Made by a program: the position numbers and the translations under genes
The notes under the pieces: generated by a model
The model's database searches: none
Told to the model about the DNA's origin: nothing
The model's input: only the letters and a program-made list of their open reading frames with translations
Part shown: piece after piece, positions 15,874-23,633 of the stretch
How positions within the stretch are numbered: position 1 is the stretch's first letter
Layout: every line of letters begins with the position of its first letter
Origin: an uncultured Sutterella sp.
GTDB lineage: Bacteria; Pseudomonadota; Gammaproteobacteria; Burkholderiales; Burkholderiaceae_F
Assembly (NCBI GenBank): GCA_900544345.1
Contig: UQUR01000003.1
Location: 134,915 to 198,914, forward strand
DNA length: 64,000 bases
Direction: 5' to 3'

Positions 15874-16344
15874 ATGAACATCAACGCTTCTCTGTTTGTA
15901 CAGATGGCCGTGTTCTTCTTCGGTGCCTGGGTCACGATGAAGTACATTTGGCCGCCGCTTATTCGAGCAATCGAAGAACGGCAAAAGAAGATTGACGAAG
16001 GTTTGGCAGCTGCCGACAAAGGTGAAATGGCCTTAGCGGAAGCCCAAAAGGAAGGTCAAGCGATTAAGGCTGAAGCCCGTGCTCAAGCTTTAGCAATTAT
16101 GAACGACGGTGAAAAGCGCGGTCAGGCTATTGTTGAAGAAGCAAAAGCCCAAGCCCAAATTGAAGCCGATCGTATCATTGAATCGGCTAAGGCTGAAGTA
16201 GCTCAAGAGGCTGAACGTTTGCGCGAACAGTTGCGTGAAGAAGTTGCTCGCTTGGCTGTTGCCGGTGCCGAGCAAATCCTTCGTCGCGAAGTTGACACTA
16301 AAGTTCACGCTCAAATGCTTGAACAATTGAAGGCTAAGCTTTAA
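15874..16344 (+). CDS. atpF: ATP synthase Fo subunit b
   Basis: Subunit b is the peripheral stalk that links Fo to F1. The 156 residues have one N-terminal membrane helix (FVQMAVFFFGAWVTMKYIWPP) and a long, charged, Ala/Glu-rich coiled coil (residues about 30-150), the standard form and length. It follows the atpE hairpins and precedes atpH by two bases. Confidence 0.97.
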   Translation: MNINASLFVQMAVFFFGAWVTMKYIWPPLIRAIEERQKKIDEGLAAADKGEMALAEAQKEGQAIKAEARAQALAIMNDGEKRGQAIVEEAKAQAQIEADRIIESAKAEVAQEAERLREQLREEVARLAVAGAEQILRREVDTKVHAQMLEQLKAKL

Positions 16345-16346
16345 TC

Positions 16347-16901
16347 ATGGCTGAACTTTCGACGATTGCCCGTCCCTATGCTCATGCATTGCTTTTGGCT
16401 TTGCGAGACGCAAAGAAGGGACCCGAAGAAGCTGCCGATTTGGCTGCTGTTCTGGATGGTATTGCCCAAGTGGTGACCACGCCCGAGTTGGTTTCTGTGA
16501 TTGGAGATCCGAAACTGAGCTCGGAGCAAATCTACGATCTTATTGTTGCTGGTCTCGGACAGGTGAAGTTGCCTGAAGAGGCTGCAAACTTGCTCAAGGT
16601 GGTCGTTGAGAATGGTCGCTTGGAAGCCGTGCCGGAAATCGCACGTCAATTCCGCGAACTTAAAAATCAATCCGAAGGCGTCGCTGACGCCTACATTGAG
16701 TCCGCTATGCCGATGACGCAAGCGGAAGTCGATGACTTAGTTGCCAATCTCGGGAAGCGTTTCCCGGGACTGAAGCTCACACCGATTGTCACGATCAACG
16801 AAGCTTTGATCGGCGGCGTGCGTGTGCGTATTGGTGACAGAGTTTTGGACGGATCGATTCAGACGCGACTTGCTCAAATGCAAGAGGCACTCACCGCATA
16901 A
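16347..16901 (+). CDS. atpH: ATP synthase F1 subunit delta
   Basis: Delta attaches the b stalk to the top of the alpha3-beta3 head. The 184 residues begin MAELSTIARPYAHALLLAL, the usual delta N terminus, and end with TPIVTINEALIGGVRVRIGDRVLDGSIQTRLAQM, the conserved OSCP/delta C-terminal motif. Its start lies two bases after the atpF stop, so translation is probably coupled. Confidence 0.97.
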   Translation: MAELSTIARPYAHALLLALRDAKKGPEEAADLAAVLDGIAQVVTTPELVSVIGDPKLSSEQIYDLIVAGLGQVKLPEEAANLLKVVVENGRLEAVPEIARQFRELKNQSEGVADAYIESAMPMTQAEVDDLVANLGKRFPGLKLTPIVTINEALIGGVRVRIGDRVLDGSIQTRLAQMQEALTA

Positions 16902-16919
16902 ATTTCGGAGCTGTAAGAC

Positions 16920-18461
16920 ATGCAACTCAATCCTAGTGAAATCAGCGATCTGCTGAAAAAGCGTATCGAAGGCCTTGGGGTCTCCGCTGATCTTCGCACC
17001 CAAGGTACCGTGGTCTCTGTGACCGACGGTATTTGCCGTGTACACGGTCTTTCTGACGTGATGCAAGGTGAAATGTTGGAATTCCCCAACAGCACGTACG
17101 GTTTGGCTTTGAACCTGGAACGTGATTCTGTGGGTGCAGTTATTCTTGGTAATTACGAGCACATTAGTGAAGGCGATACCGTTAAGACGACGGGCCGCAT
17201 TCTTTCTGTGCCTGTTGGTCCGAAGTTGATTGGCCGCGTGGTCAACGCTTTGGGTCAGCCGATCGATGGTAAGGGACCGATCGACACGGATGAATATGAC
17301 GTGGTCGAAAAAGTGGCCCCGGGCGTGATCGATCGTCAATCTGTTTCTCAACCGGTGCAAACCGGCTTGAAGTCTATTGATGCTATGGTGCCGATCGGCC
17401 GCGGTCAACGTGAGTTGATCATTGGCGACCGTCAAACCGGTAAGACAGCCGTAGCTTTGGACACGATCATTAATCAAAAGGGCAAAGACCTTATCTGCGT
17501 GTACGTCGCAATCGGTCAAAAAGCTTCTACGATCGCAAACGTGGTTCGTAAGTTGGAAGAACACGGTGCAATGGAATACACGATCGTTGTGGCTGCATCT
17601 GCCTCTGAATCGGCTGCTTTGCAATACATTGCTCCGTACGCCGGTGCTACGATGGGTGAATACTTCCGTGACCGTGGCCAGGACTCCTTAATCGTTTATG
17701 ATGACTTGACCAAGCAAGCTTGGGCTTATCGTCAAATCTCCTTGCTGTTGCGCCGTCCGCCTGGACGTGAAGCTTACCCTGGCGACGTGTTCTACTTACA
17801 CAGCCGTTTGCTCGAACGCGCCGCTCGTGTTAACGCCGACTATGTTGAACGTTTCACGAAGGGTGCTGTGAAGGGTAAGACCGGTTCTATGACGGCTTTG
17901 CCGATCATTGAAACGCAGGCCGGTGACGTGACCGCATTCGTGCCGACGAACGTGATTTCTATTACTGACGGCCAGATCTTCTTGGAAACCGACTTGTTTA
18001 ACGCTGGTATCCGTCCTGCTATTAACCCGGGTATTTCCGTGTCCCGCGTGGGTGGTGCAGCTCAAACGAAGGTTATTAAGAAGTTGGGCGGCGGTGTCCG
18101 TTTGGCTTTGGCTCAGTACCGTGAATTGGCAGCTTTCGCACAGTTTGCCTCTGACTTGGACGAAGCAACCCGTAAGCAGTTGGAACGCGGTAAGGTTGTG
18201 ACTGAATTGATGAAGCAACCTCAATACCAACCGCTGCAAGTGTGGGAAGAAGCTTTGGTGCTCTTCTGCGTTGAACAGGGCATTTATGACGATGTTGACG
18301 CTAAGGATGCATTGCGCTTTGAAAAGGCTTGCCGCGAATTTGTAGCAGGTCACCACGCTGATTTGGTTCAACGCATCGAAGAGAAGAAAGAATTGGTCGC
18401 TGAAGACAAGGAACTTCTCTTGGCTGCTGTTCAAGAATTTAAGAAAAACGGCACCTACTAA
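16920..18461 (+). CDS. atpA: ATP synthase F1 subunit alpha
   Basis: Alpha carries the non-catalytic nucleotide sites of F1. The 513 residues (E. coli also 513) include Walker A GDRQTGKT at about 169-176, PYAGATMGEYFRDRGQDSLIVYDDLTKQA, and the signature PAINPGISVSRVGGAAQ. The codons are strongly biased, as in all genes of this operon. Start ATG at 16920 follows GGAGCTGTAAGAC. Confidence 0.99.
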   Translation: MQLNPSEISDLLKKRIEGLGVSADLRTQGTVVSVTDGICRVHGLSDVMQGEMLEFPNSTYGLALNLERDSVGAVILGNYEHISEGDTVKTTGRILSVPVGPKLIGRVVNALGQPIDGKGPIDTDEYDVVEKVAPGVIDRQSVSQPVQTGLKSIDAMVPIGRGQRELIIGDRQTGKTAVALDTIINQKGKDLICVYVAIGQKASTIANVVRKLEEHGAMEYTIVVAASASESAALQYIAPYAGATMGEYFRDRGQDSLIVYDDLTKQAWAYRQISLLLRRPPGREAYPGDVFYLHSRLLERAARVNADYVERFTKGAVKGKTGSMTALPIIETQAGDVTAFVPTNVISITDGQIFLETDLFNAGIRPAINPGISVSRVGGAAQTKVIKKLGGGVRLALAQYRELAAFAQFASDLDEATRKQLERGKVVTELMKQPQYQPLQVWEEALVLFCVEQGIYDDVDAKDALRFEKACREFVAGHHADLVQRIEEKKELVAEDKELLLAAVQEFKKNGTY

Positions 18462-18494
18462 TTGTGGAAGTCGATAAACACCTAAGGGGACCAC

Positions 18495-19379
18495 ATGCCT
18501 AGTACCAAGGAAATTCGCGCCAAGATCAGAAGCGTACAAAATACGCGCAAGATCACCAAGGCGATGGAAATGGTAGCGGCATCCAAGATGCGTAAGGCGC
18601 AAGACCGCATGCATGCGGCTCGTCCATACGGAGAAGCTATCCGTAATATCGTGGCTCATTTGGCCACGGCTACGACGAGCTATAAGCATCCCTTCTTGCG
18701 TCAGCATCCTACGAGTGCTGCGAAAGTTGGTCTGATCATGGTGACGACGGACAAAGGTTTGGCCGGTGCTTTGAACACAAACATCCAACGTGCTGTGCTT
18801 CACAAGGTCAAGGATTGGAACGCTGAAGGTGTATCCGTTTTGGGTACGGCCATCGGTAATAAGGGCCTTGGTTTTATGCAGCATGCCGGCATTGATTTGC
18901 TCTCGCATGCTGTGCAGTTGGGTGATCGTCCGCAATTGGAAAAATTGGTTGGTGCGATCAATGCTCAAATTGAACAGTACAGCGCCGGAAAGTTGGACAA
19001 GGTTTACCTTGCTTATTCGCGTTTTATTAACGCAATGAAGCAAGAACCGGTCATTGAACAGCTTTTGCCCTTGTCGAGTGATCGACTTGAGAAAATTGGC
19101 GAAAAACGTCGGGATTATTCGTGGGATTATCTCTACGAACCCAGTGACGCCACGGTTCTCGATGTGCTTTTAAAGCGCTACATCGAAGCTTTAATTTACC
19201 AAGCCGTTGCAGAAAACATGGCTTCTGAACAAAGTGCCCGTATGGTGGCTATGAAGGCTGCCAGCGACAACGCTAAGAAGCTTATCGGTGATCTGCAATT
19301 GGTTTATAACAAGACCCGTCAAGCGGCCATCACGAAGGAAATTACTGAAATCGTTGGTGGTGCTGCCGCCGTGTCTTAA
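18495..19379 (+). CDS. atpG: ATP synthase F1 subunit gamma
   Basis: Gamma is the central rotating shaft. The 294 residues begin with MPSTKEIRAKIRSVQNTRKI and TKAMEMVAASKMRKAQ, the conserved N-terminal helix, and end with the signature helix carrying AAIMxDNAKK-like ASDNAKKLIGDLQLVYNKTRQAAIT and KEITEIVGGAAAV. AAGGGGACC lies just before the ATG. Spacing of 33 and 12 bases to atpA and atpD keeps it inside the operon. Confidence 0.99.
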   Translation: MPSTKEIRAKIRSVQNTRKITKAMEMVAASKMRKAQDRMHAARPYGEAIRNIVAHLATATTSYKHPFLRQHPTSAAKVGLIMVTTDKGLAGALNTNIQRAVLHKVKDWNAEGVSVLGTAIGNKGLGFMQHAGIDLLSHAVQLGDRPQLEKLVGAINAQIEQYSAGKLDKVYLAYSRFINAMKQEPVIEQLLPLSSDRLEKIGEKRRDYSWDYLYEPSDATVLDVLLKRYIEALIYQAVAENMASEQSARMVAMKAASDNAKKLIGDLQLVYNKTRQAAITKEITEIVGGAAAVS

Positions 19380-19391
19380 AGAGGATATCCC

Positions 19392-20795
19392 ATGAGTATC
19401 GGACAGATCGTTCAGGTCATTGGCGCCGTGGTGGACATTGAGTTCCCGCGCGATCAAATGCCCAAAGTATACGATGCCCTTATCTTAGAAAAGGATGAAA
19501 AGAACACTCTTGCCGAAGAAGGTTTGACTTTCGAAGTGCAGCAACAGTTGGGTGACGGCGTGGTTCGTACCATTGCCATGGGCGCCTCTGAAGGCTTGCA
19601 ACGCGGCATGAAGGTTCGCAGTACTGGCGCCGGTATTTCGGTGCCTGTCGGCCCGAAGACCTTGGGTCGCATTATGGACGTTTTGGGTCGCCCGATTGAT
19701 AACTGCGGCCCGATCGGTGAAGAAGAACGTCGTGCTATTCACCAAGAAGCTCCTAAGTTTGACGAATTGAGCCCCTCTGTGGACTTGCTCGAAACCGGTA
19801 TTAAGGTGATTGACTTGATTTGCCCGTTCGCTAAGGGCGGTAAGGTCGGTCTCTTCGGCGGTGCCGGTGTGGGTAAGACCGTGAACATGATGGAATTGAT
19901 CAACAATATTGCTAAGGCATATGGTGGTTATTCCGTGTTCGCTGGTGTTGGTGAACGTACCCGTGAAGGTAACGACTTCTACCACGAAATGGAAGAGTCT
20001 CACGTGCTTGATAAGGTGGCCATGGTGTTCGGTCAGATGAACGAACCGCCGGGTAACCGTTTGCGTGTGGCTTTGACCGGTTTGACTATGGCTGAAGCTT
20101 TCCGTGATGAAGGCCGCGATATTCTGTTGTTCATTGACAACATTTATCGTTACACCTTGGCCGGTACCGAAGTTTCCGCTTTGCTCGGTCGTATGCCGTC
20201 TGCCGTGGGTTACCAGCCGACGTTGGCTGAAGAAATGGGTAAGTTGCAAGAACGTATTGCTTCTACGAAGGTTGGTTCTATTACCTCCATTCAAGCTGTG
20301 TACGTGCCTGCTGACGACTTGACTGACCCGTCTCCGGCTACTACCTTCGGTCACTTGGACGCAACGGTTGTGTTGTCTCGTGACATCGCTGCTTTGGGTA
20401 TTTACCCTGCAGTGGACCCGCTTGACTCCACGAGCCGTCAGGTTGACCCGTTGATCATCGGTGAAGAACACTACACGATTTGCCGCCGCGTCCAAGAAAC
20501 CTTGCAACGTTACAAGGAATTGCGTGACATCATCGCCATTTTGGGTATGGATGAATTGGCTCCGGAAGATAAGCTTACGGTTATGCGTGCTCGTAAGATT
20601 CAACGCTTCCTGTCTCAACCGTTCCATGTGGCTGAAGTGTTTACGGGCGCTCCCGGCAAGTATGTTCCGCTTAAGGAAACGATCCGCGGTTTCCGTATGA
20701 TCGTTGACGGCGAATGCGATGCTTTGCCTGAACAGGCCTTCTACATGGTTGGTACAATCGACGAAGCCTTTGAAAAGGCTAAGACGATGCACTAA
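19392..20795 (+). CDS. atpD: ATP synthase F1 subunit beta
   Basis: Beta carries the catalytic sites of F1. The 467 residues include Walker A GGAGVGKT at about 153-160, the catalytic Glu region GVGERTREGNDFYHEM, Walker B LLFIDNIYR, and the signature PAVDPLDSTSR. Length is close to the 460-470 of relatives. A hairpin between atpD and atpC may lower expression of the last gene. Confidence 0.99.
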   Translation: MSIGQIVQVIGAVVDIEFPRDQMPKVYDALILEKDEKNTLAEEGLTFEVQQQLGDGVVRTIAMGASEGLQRGMKVRSTGAGISVPVGPKTLGRIMDVLGRPIDNCGPIGEEERRAIHQEAPKFDELSPSVDLLETGIKVIDLICPFAKGGKVGLFGGAGVGKTVNMMELINNIAKAYGGYSVFAGVGERTREGNDFYHEMEESHVLDKVAMVFGQMNEPPGNRLRVALTGLTMAEAFRDEGRDILLFIDNIYRYTLAGTEVSALLGRMPSAVGYQPTLAEEMGKLQERIASTKVGSITSIQAVYVPADDLTDPSPATTFGHLDATVVLSRDIAALGIYPAVDPLDSTSRQVDPLIIGEEHYTICRRVQETLQRYKELRDIIAILGMDELAPEDKLTVMRARKIQRFLSQPFHVAEVFTGAPGKYVPLKETIRGFRMIVDGECDALPEQAFYMVGTIDEAFEKAKTMH

Positions 20796-20803
20796 TCGGG
20801 TTT

Positions 20804-20836
20804 GGTAAATCAGGCAAGACAATTTGCCTGATTACC
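20804..20836 (+). other. Hairpin between atpD and atpC
   Basis: GGTAAATCAGGCAA (20804-20817) pairs with TTGCCTGATTACC (20824-20836) with a single bulged base. No T-run follows, so it may act as a processing site or 3' stabiliser that tunes beta to epsilon ratios. Confidence 0.6.
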
Positions 20837-20859
20837 GAATCACGACCACGGAGCAACTT

Positions 20860-21279
20860 ATGTCTACGATTAAAGTTGACGTCGTTAGCGCCGAAGAGCA
20901 GATTTTCTCCGGTGACGCCGAATTTGTCGCCCTGCCGGGTGAATCTGGCGAATTGGGTATTCTGCCGCAACACGCGCCGCTGATTTCGTTGATCAAACCC
21001 GGTTTCGTTCGCATTACAATGCCGGGTTCCAAGGAAATCAAGCAAGTGTTTGTTGCCGGTGGCGTGATTGAAGTGCAGCCGCAGCATGTTACGGTTTTGG
21101 CTGATACCGCTATTCGTTCCGAAGAGATGGATCGAGCCAAGACGGAAAAGGCGATCGCTGCTGCTCGCGAAGCACGCAGCAAGGCTACGAGCGAGGCCGA
21201 TTTGGCCAAACTCGATGCGCAGTTGGCTTTCTTGGCAGCTCAGATGGCTGCTATCGAAAAGCTCAAACGCCATCACTAA
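20860..21279 (+). CDS. atpC: ATP synthase F1 subunit epsilon
   Basis: Epsilon sits on gamma and inhibits ATP hydrolysis. The 139 residues start at 20860 (MSTIKVDVVSAEEQIFSGDA), with GGAG eight bases upstream; an earlier in-frame start falls inside the intercistronic hairpin. The N-terminal beta-sandwich has FVALPGESGELGILPQHAPLIS, the conserved motif, and the C-terminal helical hairpin is present. It is the last gene of the operon and a strong terminator follows. Confidence 0.97.
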   Translation: MSTIKVDVVSAEEQIFSGDAEFVALPGESGELGILPQHAPLISLIKPGFVRITMPGSKEIKQVFVAGGVIEVQPQHVTVLADTAIRSEEMDRAKTEKAIAAAREARSKATSEADLAKLDAQLAFLAAQMAAIEKLKRHH

Positions 21280-21296
21280 GCGCGAAAACGACGAAG

Positions 21297-21331
21297 AAGG
21301 ACAGATGTTTTTGTGGCATCTGTCCTTTTTT
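21297..21331 (+). terminator. Terminator of the atp operon
   Basis: AAGGACAGATG and CATCTGTCCTT form an 11-base perfect stem followed by a T-run. It is a classical intrinsic terminator. Confidence 0.92.
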
Positions 21332-21345
21332 GTTTTGGGTCATAA

Positions 21346-21363
21346 CCTAATGGAAACATTAGG
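21346..21363. repeat. Palindrome upstream of the universal stress gene
   Basis: CCTAATG, GAAA and CATTAGG give a perfect seven-base inverted repeat with a four-base centre. It lies about 70 bases before the stress-protein start and could be an operator or a leader hairpin. No cognate regulator is known. Confidence 0.5.
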
Positions 21364-21433
21364 GGTAGGATGAGTACTGTGAGGGGTGTCATTGACGAAA
21401 CCCTATTGACCGAATGACTTTATGCGAGGATGT

Positions 21434-21829
21434 ATGAAGGTTCTTGTTTGTACGGACGGCTCTAAATTGAGCGAAAAGGCCATTGAAGCTGCAATTGGTG
21501 TGGCATTGCCTCTGGAGGCTGAATTAATCGGGATGACAGCCGTAAAGGGAGAGGAGCCTAAGGACGGATTGGCCGGAGAAAGCGCTGATATTCAAAAGCG
21601 CTTAAGCGATATCTATGATGCGGCTAAAGCGGCAGGTCTGCCTTGCCGTGTTATGGCTGTTCACGGTGAAGCTCCCTGGCAATGCATCATTGAGCTTGCT
21701 AAAGATGAGGACGTCGATTATGTAGTGATGGCAAGCCGCGGCATGGGCAGCATCGGCAGCCTCTTTATCGGCAGTGAAACTCAAAAGACTCTTGCTCAGA
21801 TTGACCGCCCGGTGTTGGTTGTGCGCTAA
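21434..21829 (+). CDS. Universal stress protein (UspA family)
   Basis: Single-domain UspA proteins are small cytoplasmic dimers, often ATP-binding, induced by starvation or stress. The 131 residues begin MKVLVCTDGSKLSEKAIEAA, and the ATP-binding motif is seen in VMASRGMGSIGSLFIGSETQKTL, matching the G-2x-G-9x-G(S/T) pattern. I prefer the ATG at 21434, with GAGG upstream, to the one at 21422, which has no binding site. It is monocistronic between two terminators. Confidence 0.9.
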   Translation: MKVLVCTDGSKLSEKAIEAAIGVALPLEAELIGMTAVKGEEPKDGLAGESADIQKRLSDIYDAAKAAGLPCRVMAVHGEAPWQCIIELAKDEDVDYVVMASRGMGSIGSLFIGSETQKTLAQIDRPVLVVR

Positions 21830-21871
21830 AAGAGTATTTCTCGAATCGCTGCATTTAACCCAGAGTTAAGC

Positions 21872-21904
21872 CCTGGTCACTATAGTGTGGCCAGGATTTT
21901 CTTT
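21872..21904 (+). terminator. Terminator after the universal stress gene
   Basis: CCTGGTCAC (21872-21880) pairs with GTGGCCAGG (21887-21895) around TATAGT, followed by ATTTTCTTT. The hairpin overlaps the stop codon of the convergent DUF167 gene. Confidence 0.8.
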
Positions 21905-22182
21905 AGACACTCTGCTTCAGAAATTCCCTTTATCAAAAATCGCTTTTGTCTTGAGGTCTCACCTGAGACAAGGGAGACAGAGGATTTTGACACTGACAGT
22001 GTTTTTGCTAAAAAAATGATAAGCGCTGCGTTGGCTTTACCGTCAACCGGGGGCGTGGAAACGGCGATTTTTAAGCGGCTTCCGTACTCACCGACAACAG
22101 CCGATCTTTTTGCGCCGGGCTGTGCATGAATATCGATTAAGACGCCTTGCGTTTGACTGATTAACCACGAAGGTGGAGCCAT
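21880..22182 (-). CDS. DUF167 family protein (YggU-like)
   Basis: This is a small soluble protein of the YggU/DUF167 family, of unknown function. The 100 residues carry the family core: LIDIHAQPGAKRSAVVGEYG, LKIAVSTPPVDGKANAALI and SVSLVSGETSRQKRFLI. The start at 22182 (MAPPSWLISQ) is chosen by family length; an upstream start at 22233 would overlap hemE. Its start codon lies only 11 bases from that of divergent hemE, so the two promoters must lie inside each other's coding region or this gene is expressed weakly. Confidence 0.85.
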   Translation of the reverse strand: MAPPSWLISQTQGVLIDIHAQPGAKRSAVVGEYGSRLKIAVSTPPVDGKANAALIIFLAKTLSVSKSSVSLVSGETSRQKRFLIKGISEAECLKKILATL

Positions 22183-22193
22183 ATTGGAATCCA

Positions 22194-23267
22194 ATGACCA
22201 TGAGACCGAATAATGATACTTTTTTAAAGGCACTTTTGCGAGAAAAATGCGATTTTACGCCCGTATGGTTAATGAGGCAGGCCGGACGGTATTTGGCTGA
22301 ATATAACGAGACGCGCTCCAAAGCGGGCAGTTTTCTCAAATTGGCTCAATCACCTGCCTTGGCCTGCGAGGTAACACTGCAGCCGGTGGAACGCTTCAAT
22401 CTGGATGCAGCGATTTTGTTTTCAGATATTTTGACTGTTCCGGATGCCATGGGATTGGAATTGTCGTTTCAGAGCGGTCAGGGGCCAAAATTTGCAAAAC
22501 CTGTCCGTACAGAGGACGACGTCGCTTCTCTAAGAGTTCCTGACATAGATTCAAAGCTTCGTTATGTTACGGATGCTGTGAGCGAAATTCGACATGCTTT
22601 AAAGAATTCTGTGCCTTTGATTGGTTTTTCTGGTAGTCCGTTTACCCTTGCTTGCTATATGGTTGAAGGCGGGTCAAGTAAAGACTATCGAACGATTAAA
22701 ACGATGATGTATACACGGCCGGACTTGTTGCACCGCATCCTGTCCATCAATGCGCAAAGTGTTACCGAGTACTTAAATGCCCAAATTCAAGCTGGTGCAC
22801 AGGCTATACAAATCTTCGATACTTGGGGTGGAACCTTATCTGAACCTGCTTTTAAAGAGTTTTCTCTGGCTTACATGCAGAAAATTATTGGAGGGTTGCT
22901 CCGAAATTATGACGGTGAACGTATCCCAGTGATTGTCTTCACAAAGGGTGGCGGTCAATGGCTTGAGTTAATAGCTTCTTGTGGAACCGATGCTGTCGGT
23001 TTGGATTGGACTAGCAGTTTGGCAAAAGCACGAAAGCAAACTCAAGATCGTGTTGCGCTGCAGGGTAATCTTGATCCGATGGTTCTTTTTGGCTCTGAGA
23101 ATTTAATTCGTCAAGAAGCCCGTAGGGTGATTGAGGATTTTGGGCTCGTTGGCAATGGCGGCCACGTATTTAATCTTGGCCATGGGATTAATCAATTTAC
23201 TCCGCCAGAATCAGTCAGTATTTTAGTCGATGAAGTACATCGATACAGTGCTGCGTTTCATCGGTAA
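22194..23267 (+). CDS. hemE: Uroporphyrinogen decarboxylase
   Basis: HemE converts uroporphyrinogen III to coproporphyrinogen III in haem synthesis by removing four acetate carboxyls. The 357 residues contain the N-terminal signature PVWLMRQAGRYLAEY with the substrate-binding Arg, LFSDILTVPDAMGL with the catalytic Asp, and the second signature GFSGSPFTLACYMVEGGSS. The ending HGINQFTPPESVSILVDEVH is standard. Start at 22194 or 22200 (MTMRPNN); GGA upstream slightly favours the first. A strong terminator and a DnaA-box cluster follow. Confidence 0.98.
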   Translation: MTMRPNNDTFLKALLREKCDFTPVWLMRQAGRYLAEYNETRSKAGSFLKLAQSPALACEVTLQPVERFNLDAAILFSDILTVPDAMGLELSFQSGQGPKFAKPVRTEDDVASLRVPDIDSKLRYVTDAVSEIRHALKNSVPLIGFSGSPFTLACYMVEGGSSKDYRTIKTMMYTRPDLLHRILSINAQSVTEYLNAQIQAGAQAIQIFDTWGGTLSEPAFKEFSLAYMQKIIGGLLRNYDGERIPVIVFTKGGGQWLELIASCGTDAVGLDWTSSLAKARKQTQDRVALQGNLDPMVLFGSENLIRQEARRVIEDFGLVGNGGHVFNLGHGINQFTPPESVSILVDEVHRYSAAFHR

Positions 23268-23284
23268 TTAAATTGTCCCCAAAG

Positions 23285-23472
23285 TTATCCACAATAATAG
23301 TGGATAAAGAAAAACCTTTGAAAATTATATGGTTACAGAAATGTGACAATTTTAACCTATTGATTTTAAAAGGGAAATAATAAAACCCTCTGATTTCAGT
23401 GCTTTATCCTGTAATCAGAGGGTTTTGCTTAAAAAGTAGACAACTGGTGAATTATCCACAAAGTTATCCACA
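23285..23472. promoter_or_regulatory. Cluster of DnaA boxes in the hemE-priA gap
   Basis: The 366-base gap 23268-23633 contains perfect TTATCCACA boxes at 23285-23293, 23452-23460 and 23464-23472, plus AGTGGATAA at 23299-23307 (one mismatch, opposite strand). The last two perfect boxes are 12 bases apart on the same strand. The hemE terminator lies between the two pairs. Immediately downstream (23473-23520) is a very AT-rich stretch with the inverted repeat ATTATTTGAAAATAAT, resembling an unwinding element. It is richer in DnaA boxes than the dnaA-rpmH gap. Confidence 0.8.
23382..23430 (+). terminator. Terminator of hemE
   Basis: AAAACCCTCTGATT and AATCAGAGGGTTTT form a perfect 14-base stem around a 17-base loop, ending in T residues and flanked by A on the other side. 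It should work in both directions. Confidence 0.85.
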
Positions 23473-23633
23473 TTAATGCACAAAAAATTTCTAATTATTT
23501 GAAAATAATAGAATTTCAGGGGCTTAAGTTTTGCACAGGATCAAATCAAGAGATTTAATTGAAAATGTAATCGTTTTTTCAATCAGGGCATTAGCTCCTA
23601 TACAATGAGCATCGAATTTTTCAGAGACTTTGA

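Noticed and set aside
16737..17624. Long minus-strand frames opposite atpA, atpG and atpD (up to 445 codons)
   Set aside because: They mirror strongly codon-biased genes; the His/Arg/Thr-rich composition is an artefact of the antisense frame of biased codons.
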